Below, one piece after another: positions 25,198 to 33,134 of a stretch of 64,000 bases of DNA; the first letter of the stretch is position 1, and each line of letters starts with the position of its first letter. Under the pieces are notes generated by a model that worked only from the letters and a program-made list of their open reading frames with translations, did not search any database and had not been told where the DNA came from. Made by a program: the position numbers and the translations under genes. Origin of the DNA: Sulfuricaulis limicola (GTDB taxonomy: Bacteria; Pseudomonadota; Gammaproteobacteria; Acidiferrobacterales; Sulfurifustaceae); contig NZ_AP014879.1 of the NCBI RefSeq assembly GCF_002355735.1, positions 1,798,001 to 1,862,000 of the forward strand. The letters run 5' to 3'.

Positions 25198-25905
25198 CTA
25201 ATCCAGCATGCGATCACGGAGATTGTTGACATCCCGATAGCAGCGGCACGAGGCGCGCTCCAGACCCTTGCGATCGAGAACGGTAAGGCTGCCCCGGCGA
25301 TAACTGATAAGTTTTTTTTCCTGCAGCAGCCCGGCCGCCCGGGTTACACCGACACGGCGCACTCCGAGCATGTGCGCGAGGAATTCCTGTGTAAGATGAA
25401 ACTCGTTCGACTGCAGCCTGTCCTGCGTCATCAAAAGCCAGCGCGCCAGGCGCTGCCCCAGCTGATGATGGCGGTTGCAGGCGGCGGTTTGTGCCACCTG
25501 TGCCATGAACGCATAGAGATAGTGGCTCAACCCGAGTTGCAGCGCAGGGCTGCGCTTTATCTCGTTGCGAAACGACGTTGCCTTCATTCGCGTCGCGCTG
25601 CCTGAGCCTTGCACCAGCATTTGCACGGGGGAAACACCGCTGCCCAAAAAGAGTCCCATTCCCGCCATGCCTTCCCTCCCGACCAGCCCGACCTCCACGC
25701 TCTCATGCCCGCCCAATGGAGTCAGCAGGGATATGACACCGCTGTTGGGAAAGTAAACATGCCGTATTGGCATGCCGGGCTCACAAAGCACATCGCCATA
25801 CACAAGCCTTACCTGTTCGCTGGCGGCGAGCATGCGCTGGTTTTCCTTGGGTGGCAGGGACCGCAATACGCTGTTGGTTATCCGGGCGGGTGTGGCAATT
25901 GACAT
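25198..25905 (-). CDS. Crp/Fnr-family transcriptional regulator
   Basis: The product has 235 residues; the start (MSIATPARI) has AGAGGAA upstream. An N-terminal cyclic-nucleotide-binding-like beta barrel (about 25-135, with YGDVLCEPGMPIRHVYFPNSGVISLL) precedes a long helix and a winged helix-turn-helix (about 160-225). The recognition helix region is LGVRRVGVTRAAGLLQ. No Cys cluster for an FeS centre is visible. The second regulator at 45.7 kb shares the frame GVRRxGVTxAAGxL. A palindrome of the common operator type lies 46 bp upstream, which suggests autoregulation. Confidence 0.92.
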   Translation of the reverse strand: MSIATPARITNSVLRSLPPKENQRMLAASEQVRLVYGDVLCEPGMPIRHVYFPNSGVISLLTPLGGHESVEVGLVGREGMAGMGLFLGSGVSPVQMLVQGSGSATRMKATSFRNEIKRSPALQLGLSHYLYAFMAQVAQTAACNRHHQLGQRLARWLLMTQDRLQSNEFHLTQEFLAHMLGVRRVGVTRAAGLLQEKKLISYRRGSLTVLDRKGLERASCRCYRDVNNLRDRMLD

Positions 25906-25950
25906 TGAATTCCTCTGCTTGTCAGTTAATACGCATCTGCGCACGGATGC

Positions 25951-25966
25951 TGTACGTCAGCGCACA
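25951..25966. promoter_or_regulatory. Palindromic operator upstream of the Crp/Fnr gene
   Basis: TGTACGTCAGCGCACA is fully consensus and lies 46 bp before the Crp/Fnr regulator start, in the gap shared with the PQQ-like lipoprotein gene. Confidence 0.72.
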
Positions 25967-26024
25967 TAAAGAACTAATTAGTGATCTGTGATTGTGTCGC
26001 CGCCTGTCTGAACACCGAGGCAAG

Positions 26025-26040
26025 TGTGCGTTGACGCACC
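26025..26040. promoter_or_regulatory. Palindromic operator, TGTRCG-N4-CGYACA type
   Basis: TGTGCGTTGACGCACC has an intact core, 39 bp before the first candidate start of the beta-propeller lipoprotein and 74 bp from the box that serves the regulator gene. Confidence 0.68.
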
Positions 26041-26078
26041 GATTAACCGCTTTTCCGGGATCACACTGCGAGCGGTAA

Positions 26079-27806
26079 ATGAACCCGGTCACGCCATGGG
26101 CTTGGAGCATGATATCCGCTGCGATGGAAATTACAGGAAGGCTCCCAGAAATAGTCATCCGACCTGAAGCTGAAACCAGGATATTTCTTGTCGCAGCGCT
26201 GCTGGCTGCCAGCTTTTTTACAGGCTGTTCAAGCAGTGACAGTGGTGGAACCACTGCGACGGATCCGTCCACTCCGGATACGACGGTGCCAGCCCCGGCG
26301 CCTCCGAGCCCTCCGACGGCGGTCAATGTCCTCACTTATCATAATGACAACGCGCGTACCGGACAGAATCTCCAGGAAACGCTGCTCACGCCCGCGAATG
26401 TCAACGGCACGACGTTCGGTAAGCTCTTTTCATATCCCGTGGATGGTTCTGTCTACGCCCAGCCGCTCTACGCAACGAATGTGCGTATCGCCGGCCAGCT
26501 TCACAATGTCGTATTCGTGGCTACCGAACACAATAGCGTCTATGCCTTCGATGCCGATAATAAGACCAGTGTTCCGCTTTGGCGTACCAGCTTCATTGAT
26601 CCTGTTAACGGCATAACCACCGTGCCGAGCCGCGACACCAACTGCGACGATATCAACCCCGAAATCGGAATCACGAGCACGCCGGTTATTGATTCCGTCA
26701 CGGGCATCCTCTACGTGGTGGCGATGACGAAAGAAAACGGCGCTTACGCACATCGCCTGCATGCGCTTGATATCGCCACCGGAAATGAAAAGTTCGGAAC
26801 AGGAATGAAACTTCAAGCCTCCGTCCCCGGTACCGCGGCGCCCAATGACGGCAAGGGCCGGCTCGTTTTCAATTCACTTCTGGAAAACCAGCGTGCGGCG
26901 CTATTGCTGAGCAACAATGTCCTCTATATCGCCACTGGCTCGTTTTGTGATCTCGGCAACCACCACGGCTGGGTGCTGACCTATGATTCGAAGACCCTAA
27001 ACCTTCTCGGTGCCTTCAGCAGCACGCCCAATGGGAACGAGGGAGGAATCTGGCAAAGTGGCGGCGGCGCGGCGGCCGATGCCAACGGCAGCATCTATCT
27101 CATCACGGGGGATGGCAGCTTCGATGCGGCCTCCGGCGGCAGCAATTACGGAAACACATTCCTCAAGCTTTCGGGTGCAGCGCTCACGGTAGCCGATTAC
27201 TTCACGCCGTTTAACCAGGCCACCCTGGCGGCCGTGAACGGCGACCTGGGCTCGGGCGGCGCACTGCTGCTGCCGGATCAGTCCGCGGGACCTGCGCATC
27301 TTTTGGTGAGCGCCGGCAAGCAGGGCACCATTTACCTGTTGAACCGCGACAACATGGGAAAGTTTCAGGCAGCGAATGACAGCCAGATCGTGCAATCTCT
27401 GCCGCGGCCGTACCCGCTGTTCGGGACTCCGGCGTACTTCAAGAATACAGTCTACATGGCGGCTGCCGGAGACAGGCTGAATGCCTATGTCTTGAGTAAT
27501 GGGCAACTTTCCCTCTCGAAGCAATCGACATCCATCTTCGGCTGGCCCGGTGCCACGGCCGTTATTTCCGCCAACGGTTCAACCGACGGGATCGTGTGGG
27601 CGCTGGAGACCAATGGATCCGGCGCGCCGGCCGTACTCCATGCTTACTCGGCCGCAGACGTTTCGATCGAACTCTACAACAGCAATCAAAACTCGGGGCG
27701 TGATTATCCCGGACCGGCGATCAAGTTCAGCGTTCCGACCGTGGCAAACGGCAAGGTCTATGTCGGCTCACAATATCAAGTCTCAGTTTTTGGATTGCTT
27801 CCCTGA
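26079..27806 (+). CDS. PQQ-type beta-propeller lipoprotein
   Basis: The product is up to 575 residues. The start is uncertain (ATGs at 26079, 26109 and 26124); all give an unusually long N-region before the hydrophobic signal and lipobox (LLAASFFTGC). A Thr/Pro linker leads to a beta-propeller of quinoprotein type with repeated blades, for example VVFVATEHNSVYAFDADN, GILYVVAMTKENGAY, SIYLITGDGSFDAASGG, GTIYLLNRDNMG and GKVYVGSQYQVSVFG. Catalytic PQQ residues are not obvious, so it may be a structural or binding propeller. It ends 17 bp from a convergent gene. Confidence 0.82.
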   Translation: MNPVTPWAWSMISAAMEITGRLPEIVIRPEAETRIFLVAALLAASFFTGCSSSDSGGTTATDPSTPDTTVPAPAPPSPPTAVNVLTYHNDNARTGQNLQETLLTPANVNGTTFGKLFSYPVDGSVYAQPLYATNVRIAGQLHNVVFVATEHNSVYAFDADNKTSVPLWRTSFIDPVNGITTVPSRDTNCDDINPEIGITSTPVIDSVTGILYVVAMTKENGAYAHRLHALDIATGNEKFGTGMKLQASVPGTAAPNDGKGRLVFNSLLENQRAALLLSNNVLYIATGSFCDLGNHHGWVLTYDSKTLNLLGAFSSTPNGNEGGIWQSGGGAAADANGSIYLITGDGSFDAASGGSNYGNTFLKLSGAALTVADYFTPFNQATLAAVNGDLGSGGALLLPDQSAGPAHLLVSAGKQGTIYLLNRDNMGKFQAANDSQIVQSLPRPYPLFGTPAYFKNTVYMAAAGDRLNAYVLSNGQLSLSKQSTSIFGWPGATAVISANGSTDGIVWALETNGSGAPAVLHAYSAADVSIELYNSNQNSGRDYPGPAIKFSVPTVANGKVYVGSQYQVSVFGLLP

Positions 27807-27823
27807 CCCGATAACGAAAAGGC

Positions 27824-29224
27824 CTATCGGGCGAACGTGGTTTTTTTATCAGCGAGGGTTGAGGAAGCAAGGTGTTTGAATCCGTTTAAGCTCAAATGAT
27901 CGTACGCGTAATCCACACTAACCGGCGCGCTGGCCGGATCTTTATGCCGGGCCGGCAGAATGGACGACTTCCGGCGCATACGCGCCCACCAACGGGCGAT
28001 CATGCCGCGCTCCGACCAGGGCCGATCGAGGCAATCCTGAACCAGCCCTTGCTCGTCCCACGGTATGTCGTGATAGTCCGTGCGCAGATAGGGGCTGCCG
28101 CGATCCCTGTGCCACTCGCCGGGAAACATGGCGATGACATCGTGATCTATCGTTGCAGGCGGCGCAACAGGCGAAGTTCCTGTCAATTGTGCATAAAGCG
28201 CGGCAGGGAGATTCCGTCCCGCACCCAGCGGCAGATGACAAATGGGTGTGGCGCGCGGATTCACTTCGATAAGGTAAGCGGCTCCGGTCAGTGCCTCCAG
28301 GACAAAATCAACCCCCCACAATCCGGAAATCCCGAACCGGCGCACCAGCCGATTCACCGCCTCGGACATCTCCGGATTCTCGATGACGCGCACGACGGTG
28401 GCCGGTCCCGTCGGGTGCTGCGTCCTGATCGCTTCCACGCTGATGCCTGCCAGAACCTGTCCCTGCCAGCATGCGACCGCCCGGTTGGCGGGAGTACCCG
28501 GTATGAAATCTTGCAGGATAATGCTGCGTCGCGTTTCTTTCAGTAAATTCAGAAAAAATGACGGGTCTCGTTCCAGGAGCATGCGCGCCACGCCATTCAC
28601 CAAGGCCGGACGCGACCTCATGGCCCCAAAGGCATGCTCGGCCTCCTCGTGATTACGAACGATCGAGACCCCCTGTCCGCCCCAGGTGCGGTCTGCTTTG
28701 ATCACTGCTGGAAAGCCGTGCTGCGCGAGCCAGGCATTCAGTTCGCCCGGCCTCGTCACCACGGCGGTTTCCGGGATACGCACCCCCTCCTCCGCGGCCT
28801 GGGCCATCAATCGGCCCCTCGCCGTCGCGAGCGCACAAGCCTGGGGCGTGCCCAGCGAGCGCGCAATAAGAGCACGTAATGCATTCGCCGATGGGCCTGT
28901 TTCGCCGGTGCGCACATATAACTGATGAAGGTGGGCTGCCGCATCGTCATCGCAAGGAATGACGAGATCGGGCGCAGACGATTCGATGGCGGCGCGCAAC
29001 GAAACCAATGGCTTCAGCGCGGAGTATGGGTAAATCCGGTGGATGGCTCGCGTCGTGGTCACGGGATGCTGGCGCGGACAGACTGCGTCCACGCGGCAGC
29101 CCATACTGGAAAAGGCAATAGCAAGACGGGCTGCGATCGGCCAACGGAGAGTCGCCGTTAGGAGAATGCCCGACTTTGCATGGGCTGGTGCTCGCTTTAA
29201 CCCGTCGACCATGGCTGGATTCAT
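27824..29224 (-). CDS. ATP-grasp enzyme (carbamoyl-phosphate-synthase-like)
   Basis: The product has 466 residues. An N-terminal Rossmann-like pre-ATP-grasp region (about 18-110) is followed by the ATP-grasp fold: FPAVIKADRTWGGQGVSIV (about 175-193), LQDFIPGTPANRAV, and the metal-binding FVLE...YLIEVNPRATPICHL (about 330). Such enzymes ligate a carboxylate to an amine or thiol via acyl phosphate. The substrate is unknown. It is transcribed divergently from the polyprenyl-phosphate transferase gene across a gap holding two tandem palindromes, which suggests a role in surface-polymer decoration. Confidence 0.85.
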   Translation of the reverse strand: MNPAMVDGLKRAPAHAKSGILLTATLRWPIAARLAIAFSSMGCRVDAVCPRQHPVTTTRAIHRIYPYSALKPLVSLRAAIESSAPDLVIPCDDDAAAHLHQLYVRTGETGPSANALRALIARSLGTPQACALATARGRLMAQAAEEGVRIPETAVVTRPGELNAWLAQHGFPAVIKADRTWGGQGVSIVRNHEEAEHAFGAMRSRPALVNGVARMLLERDPSFFLNLLKETRRSIILQDFIPGTPANRAVACWQGQVLAGISVEAIRTQHPTGPATVVRVIENPEMSEAVNRLVRRFGISGLWGVDFVLEALTGAAYLIEVNPRATPICHLPLGAGRNLPAALYAQLTGTSPVAPPATIDHDVIAMFPGEWHRDRGSPYLRTDYHDIPWDEQGLVQDCLDRPWSERGMIARWWARMRRKSSILPARHKDPASAPVSVDYAYDHLSLNGFKHLASSTLADKKTTFAR

Positions 29225-29334
29225 TTCCGGTTAGAACGATCTGGTATTGACCGCACGCACATAAGACATGTCTTGCACCGGCGCAGGCCGCTGATTCAAA
29301 CCCGGTCAGTCTGATTCACGACACACTCAGAGTC

Positions 29335-29350
29335 TGTACGCCAACGCACT
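29335..29350. promoter_or_regulatory. Palindromic operator, first of a tandem pair
   Basis: TGTACGCCAACGCACT. The second box starts exactly 17 bp further on. The pair lies between the ATP-grasp gene and the sugar transferase gene. Confidence 0.7.
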
Positions 29351-29351
29351 G

Positions 29352-29367
29352 AGTACGGCGACGCACA
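29352..29367. promoter_or_regulatory. Palindromic operator, second of a tandem pair
   Basis: AGTACGGCGACGCACA, 33 bp before the sugar-transferase start. The same 16 bases recur at 31087-31102. Confidence 0.7.
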
Positions 29368-29400
29368 GACTCTGAGTCGCTGAAAGTTTATGTTCCGCGC

Positions 29401-30882
29401 ATGAATTTCTCCGAAGGGACTTGGGGCAGTCACATTGGGCGGCCCGCGCGGCGCGTGTTGAGCCGCAGTGTGGCTACGGTAGCCAGCGATCTGCTTCCGC
29501 TGGGCGATTTTGCCTGCCTCCTCCTCGCCGCCTCCCTCAGCACCCTGCTCTACGCCCAGTGGCTGGCACCACCGGATCTCGCCCCCGGCTTCGGGGGCGA
29601 TTTCGCGTCGGCGGCGCTGGTCGCGGCGGTGCTGGCGCCGTTCATTCTTTATGACAAGCGCTTCGGCGCGGTCGCCAGCCGCGGGCAGATGCCGGTGCTG
29701 GTGCGCTCCCATGTCCTGCGCTTTGCGATCTTTGCCGGCGTGGTGCTGGCGCTGGGTGGCGTCAGTCAGGCGCTGGAACCCTTTCCGCGCGGCTGGCTGG
29801 TGACCTGGTTTGCCACGAGTCTGTTGCTGACTTCGCTTACGCGGGTGTTGGTGGCCCGGACGGTGCGGCATCTGCAGCGCCAGGGGGTGTTGACCGAAGT
29901 CATCGCCGTGGTCGGCGCCGGTCCGGTAGCCGACCGGCTGGTGCAGGCGCTGCGCCAGACCCGGCCGGAGACCATCGAGCTGTTGGGTGTCTTCGATGAC
30001 AAAATCATTGGTGCGGTGCCCGGCGTGATCAAGCCGGCCGGCACTCTCGCGCAATTGATCGAGCTGGGCAAGACCCGCCAGATCGACTGGATTCTGCTGA
30101 CGCTGCCGCCCACGGCGGAGCAGCGGGTGTTGTCGGTGGTGCAGCGTCTGAAGGCCCTGTCGGTGCCGATCGGGCTGTGTCCGCCGAACGTGGGCCTGAC
30201 GCTGCCATACCGCACCATCGGTTACGTGGGGGGTAACGTGCCGGTGAATTTGCTGGCGGATCGGCCGATCAAGCGCTGGGACGCGGTGGTCAAGGGGGCG
30301 GAGGATTACCTGATCGGCGGGGTCATCACCCTGCTGCTGTTGCCGCTTCTGGCTCTTATCGCCCTGGCGATCAAGCTCGACGACCCGGGGCCGGTCATCT
30401 TCAAACAGCGGCGGCACGCCTTTAACAACCACGAATTCGATATCTATAAATTCCGTACCATGCGCTGGAATCCCGCGGCAGCGACCGAAAACCTCAGGCA
30501 AACTTCGCGTAATGATGACCGCGTCACGCGCGTCGGCCGCTTCCTGCGCGCGTCGAGCCTGGATGAACTGCCGCAACTCTTTAACGTTCTTAAAGGAAAT
30601 ATGTCGCTGGTTGGCCCTCGGCCGCACGCGGTCAATATGCGAACCGAAGACCGGCTGTGCCATGAAATAACCGGCCTGTATGCCCATCGTCACCGCGTAA
30701 AACCCGGCATTACCGGATGGTCGCAGGTAAACGGTTCGCGTGGCGCTGTCGATACCACGGCGCAATTGCATCGGCGCGTGGAACTGGATCTGCACTATAT
30801 AGAAAACTGGTCGCTGCTGCTGGACCTGAAAATCCTGGTGCTGACCTGCCGCGAGGTTCTCAAGAGGACTAACGCTTTTTAG
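29401..30882 (+). CDS. Undecaprenyl-phosphate sugar-1-phosphate transferase (PHPT family)
   Basis: The 493-residue inner-membrane enzyme starts exopolysaccharide repeat units by moving a sugar phosphate from a nucleotide sugar to the lipid carrier. Four N-terminal helices (about 35-150) and a CoA-binding-like domain (about 155-300) are followed by a fifth helix (about 303-325) and the catalytic Bac_transf domain: [56 protein letters not shown] and [16 protein letters not shown]. All family motifs are intact. Its first two thirds are shared almost base for base with the next gene. Confidence 0.94.
   Translation: MNFSEGTWGSHIGRPARRVLSRSVATVASDLLPLGDFACLLLAASLSTLLYAQWLAPPDLAPGFGGDFASAALVAAVLAPFILYDKRFGAVASRGQMPVLVRSHVLRFAIFAGVVLALGGVSQALEPFPRGWLVTWFATSLLLTSLTRVLVARTVRHLQRQGVLTEVIAVVGAGPVADRLVQALRQTRPETIELLGVFDDKIIGAVPGVIKPAGTLAQLIELGKTRQIDWILLTLPPTAEQRVLSVVQRLKALSVPIGLCPPNVGLTLPYRTIGYVGGNVPVNLLADRPIKRWDAVVKGAEDYLIGGVITLLLLPLLALIALAIKLDDPGPVIFKQRRHAFNNHEFDIYKFRTMRWNPAAATENLRQTSRNDDRVTRVGRFLRASSLDELPQLFNVLKGNMSLVGPRPHAVNMRTEDRLCHEITGLYAHRHRVKPGITGWSQVNGSRGAVDTTAQLHRRVELDLHYIENWSLLLDLKILVLTCREVLKRTNAF
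29515..30308 (+). repeat. 794-bp direct repeat, copy A
   Basis: It matches 31299-32092 at the same length; I see only three differences, clustered at about 30195-30208. It encodes the membrane and CoA-binding-like part of the sugar transferase. Confidence 0.93.
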
Positions 30883-31069
30883 AAATAGAGCCAGCCCGGC
30901 ACATCTCCCTGTTTTCGTTTTCAAAACCAAGTAAACATCCCTGCCAACTGTTCATTTTTGAATCTCGTCTTATTGCTGTTGTCACCACGCATTAAAAAAT
31001 ATCGCAGCGAAATCGCCCGTATCTGATTGCTGCCGGTTCGCCGTGCGGATGCCGGTATCGGAAGAACAA

Positions 31070-31085
31070 TGTGCGACAACGCACA
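31070..31085. promoter_or_regulatory. Palindromic operator, first of a tandem pair
   Basis: TGTGCGACAACGCACA has perfect half-sites. It is paired with a second box 17 bp downstream, exactly as upstream of the preceding transferase gene. Confidence 0.72.
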
Positions 31086-31086
31086 G

Positions 31087-31102
31087 AGTACGGCGACGCA
31101 CA
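31087..31102. promoter_or_regulatory. Palindromic operator, second of a tandem pair
   Basis: AGTACGGCGACGCACA is identical to the box at 29352-29367 and lies 58 bp before the chosen start of the chimeric glycosyltransferase. Confidence 0.72.
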
Positions 31103-31160
31103 GACGCTGAGTTGTTTGATGATTATCTTCTGCTCCATAAATCCAACCTCCGGGCGCCAC

Positions 31161-33134
31161 ATGAATCTACCCAATGAATACCAAATAGATTCATTCGATG
31201 AATCTTTGACCAACGTTACAACGCAATCCGACAAATCCGGATTGAGTTACAGCGTGGTTTCCATGGCCAGCGGTCTGCTCCTGTTATTCGATCTGCTGTG
31301 CCTCCTCCTCGCCGCCTCCCTCAGCACCCTGCTCTACGCCCAGTGGCTGGCACCACCGGATCTCGCCCCCGGCTTCGGGGGCGATTTCGCGTCGGCGGCG
31401 CTGGTCGCGGCGGTGCTGGCGCCGTTCATTCTTTATGACAAGCGCTTCGGCGCGGTCGCCAGCCGCGGGCAGATGCCGGTGCTGGTGCGCTCCCATGTCC
31501 TGCGCTTTGCGATCTTTGCCGGCGTGGTGCTGGCGCTGGGTGGCGTCAGTCAGGCGCTGGAACCCTTTCCGCGCGGCTGGCTGGTGACCTGGTTTGCCAC
31601 GAGTCTGTTGCTGACTTCGCTTACGCGGGTGTTGGTGGCCCGGACGGTGCGGCATCTGCAGCGCCAGGGGGTGTTGACCGAAGTCATCGCCGTGGTCGGC
31701 GCCGGTCCGGTAGCCGACCGGCTGGTGCAGGCGCTGCGCCAGACCCGGCCGGAGACCATCGAGCTGTTGGGTGTCTTCGATGACAAAATCATTGGTGCGG
31801 TGCCCGGCGTGATCAAGCCGGCCGGCACTCTCGCGCAATTGATCGAGCTGGGCAAGACCCGCCAGATCGACTGGATTCTGCTGACGCTGCCGCCCACGGC
31901 GGAGCAGCGGGTGTTGTCGGTGGTGCAGCGTCTGAAGGCCCTGTCGGTGCCGATCGGGCTGTGTCCGCCGAACGTGGGGCTGACGGTGCCGTACCGCACC
32001 ATCGGTTACGTGGGGGGTAACGTGCCGGTGAATTTGCTGGCGGATCGGCCGATCAAGCGCTGGGACGCGGTGGTCAAGGGGGCGGAGGATTATTTGCCCC
32101 GCTGGATAATAACCCTGGCGATGTTGCCGCTGGTGGCGATTGATGCGCTCGCGGACATGCTGCTCAGGCCGGTTCCCGTCATTCCACAAGCACGCGCCGC
32201 GAAATTAACTTTTCAGTTCGACAATTACGATGTCGCAGGATTCACGGATGTCGCTGCCAGCTTCGGACAGGACCGTTACGGCTATGTGGTGACGCCGAAC
32301 GCGGATCACATGATCCGCCTGCACGAGGATGTCTCGTTCCGCGCGCTCTACGCCGCTGCCAGCTACATACTCCTGGACAGCCGCTTCCTGGCGCATGTAT
32401 TGCGCATCACCAAGGGACTTCATCTGCCGGTTTGCACTGGCAGCGATCTCACGGCAAAGCTCTTATCCGATGTAATCTCGCCGGACGACCCGCTGGTGCT
32501 GATCGGCGGCAGTAACGAACAGGCACGCAAGCTTGGCGAACGCTATGGTCTGCGGAATCTGGCGCACTTCAATCCGCCGATGGGATTCATTCGCGATCCG
32601 GAGGCAGTGGAAACCTGCTTGCGTTTCATCGAGACCCATAGCCCGTTTCGTTTCTGCCTGCTGGCGGTGGGTGCCCCGCAGCAAGAAGCCGTGGCACAGC
32701 TACTGAAGACACGTGGTATCGCCCGTGGCCTGGTGCTGTGCATTGGTGCCTCGATCAACTTCCTCACCGGCGACGAGCGCCGCGCGCCGTTGTGGATGCA
32801 GCGCAGCGGCATGGAATGGTCCTACCGTCTGATGCAAGCCCCGCGACGCATGGCAAAGCGTTATCTCGTGCGTGGGCCGCGCGTCTTTGCGCTGCTGCAT
32901 AAGGCCGAGATTGTACTTCGCAAGGTAACGACACCTGTGCCGCAGGCGCTGCCGACACCCAACCTGCAGACCCTGCCCGCCGTGCTTGCTGCCCAGCCGG
33001 CGCGTCTCCGGCTGGTGGTGGCAGCGTCCAATCAACCGGCCTTGCCCGTGGCTTCCGCTTCAGAACCAACGCCTGTACTGGCGCAACGGACGCATGCCGA
33101 GCACGGGCATCGCAACGTCAGCGCATCCATTTAG
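31161..33134 (+). CDS. Chimeric membrane protein: PHPT N-terminus fused to a WecG/TagA/CpsF glycosyltransferase
   Basis: The product has 657 residues. The start at 31161 (MNLPNEYQ) was chosen; an earlier GTG falls inside an operator box and an ATG at 31119 is possible. Residues about 45-310 are nearly identical to the preceding sugar transferase (four helices, CoA-binding-like domain). A diverged remnant of the fifth helix follows (IITLAMLPLVAIDALAD, PVPVIPQ). The Bac_transf catalytic domain is replaced by a GT26 domain (about 345-570): VVTPNADHMIRLHED, LLDSRFLAHVLRITKG, TGSDLTAKLL, IGGSNEQARKLGERYG, NPPMGFI, LLAVGAPQQEAVAQ, IGASINFLTGDERRAPLWMQ and GMEWSYRLMQAPRRMAKRYL. It probably adds the second sugar to the lipid-linked intermediate. 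The Pro/Ala-rich tail is unassigned. Its last 17 bp overlap the GH8 gene. Confidence 0.88.
   Translation: MNLPNEYQIDSFDESLTNVTTQSDKSGLSYSVVSMASGLLLLFDLLCLLLAASLSTLLYAQWLAPPDLAPGFGGDFASAALVAAVLAPFILYDKRFGAVASRGQMPVLVRSHVLRFAIFAGVVLALGGVSQALEPFPRGWLVTWFATSLLLTSLTRVLVARTVRHLQRQGVLTEVIAVVGAGPVADRLVQALRQTRPETIELLGVFDDKIIGAVPGVIKPAGTLAQLIELGKTRQIDWILLTLPPTAEQRVLSVVQRLKALSVPIGLCPPNVGLTVPYRTIGYVGGNVPVNLLADRPIKRWDAVVKGAEDYLPRWIITLAMLPLVAIDALADMLLRPVPVIPQARAAKLTFQFDNYDVAGFTDVAASFGQDRYGYVVTPNADHMIRLHEDVSFRALYAAASYILLDSRFLAHVLRITKGLHLPVCTGSDLTAKLLSDVISPDDPLVLIGGSNEQARKLGERYGLRNLAHFNPPMGFIRDPEAVETCLRFIETHSPFRFCLLAVGAPQQEAVAQLLKTRGIARGLVLCIGASINFLTGDERRAPLWMQRSGMEWSYRLMQAPRRMAKRYLVRGPRVFALLHKAEIVLRKVTTPVPQALPTPNLQTLPAVLAAQPARLRLVVAASNQPALPVASASEPTPVLAQRTHAEHGHRNVSASI
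31299..32092 (+). repeat. 794-bp direct repeat, copy B
   Basis: Near-identical to 29515-30308, 1784 bp away in the same orientation. Homology ends abruptly at both sides, and no transposase or terminal inverted repeats are present. Confidence 0.93.

Noticed and set aside
29296-30930. Long open frame on the minus strand opposite the sugar transferase
   Set aside because: It is the antisense shadow of a high-GC gene: Gln/Arg/His-rich with no motifs. The sense strand has full family signatures.
31071-31160. Earlier start (GTG at 31071) for the chimeric glycosyltransferase
   Set aside because: The codon lies inside a consensus operator box and has no ribosome site; the product would carry an odd N-terminus.
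29515-32092. Insertion-sequence origin of the 794-bp repeats
   Set aside because: The repeats are coding parts of functional genes, without transposase, terminal inverted repeats or target duplications.
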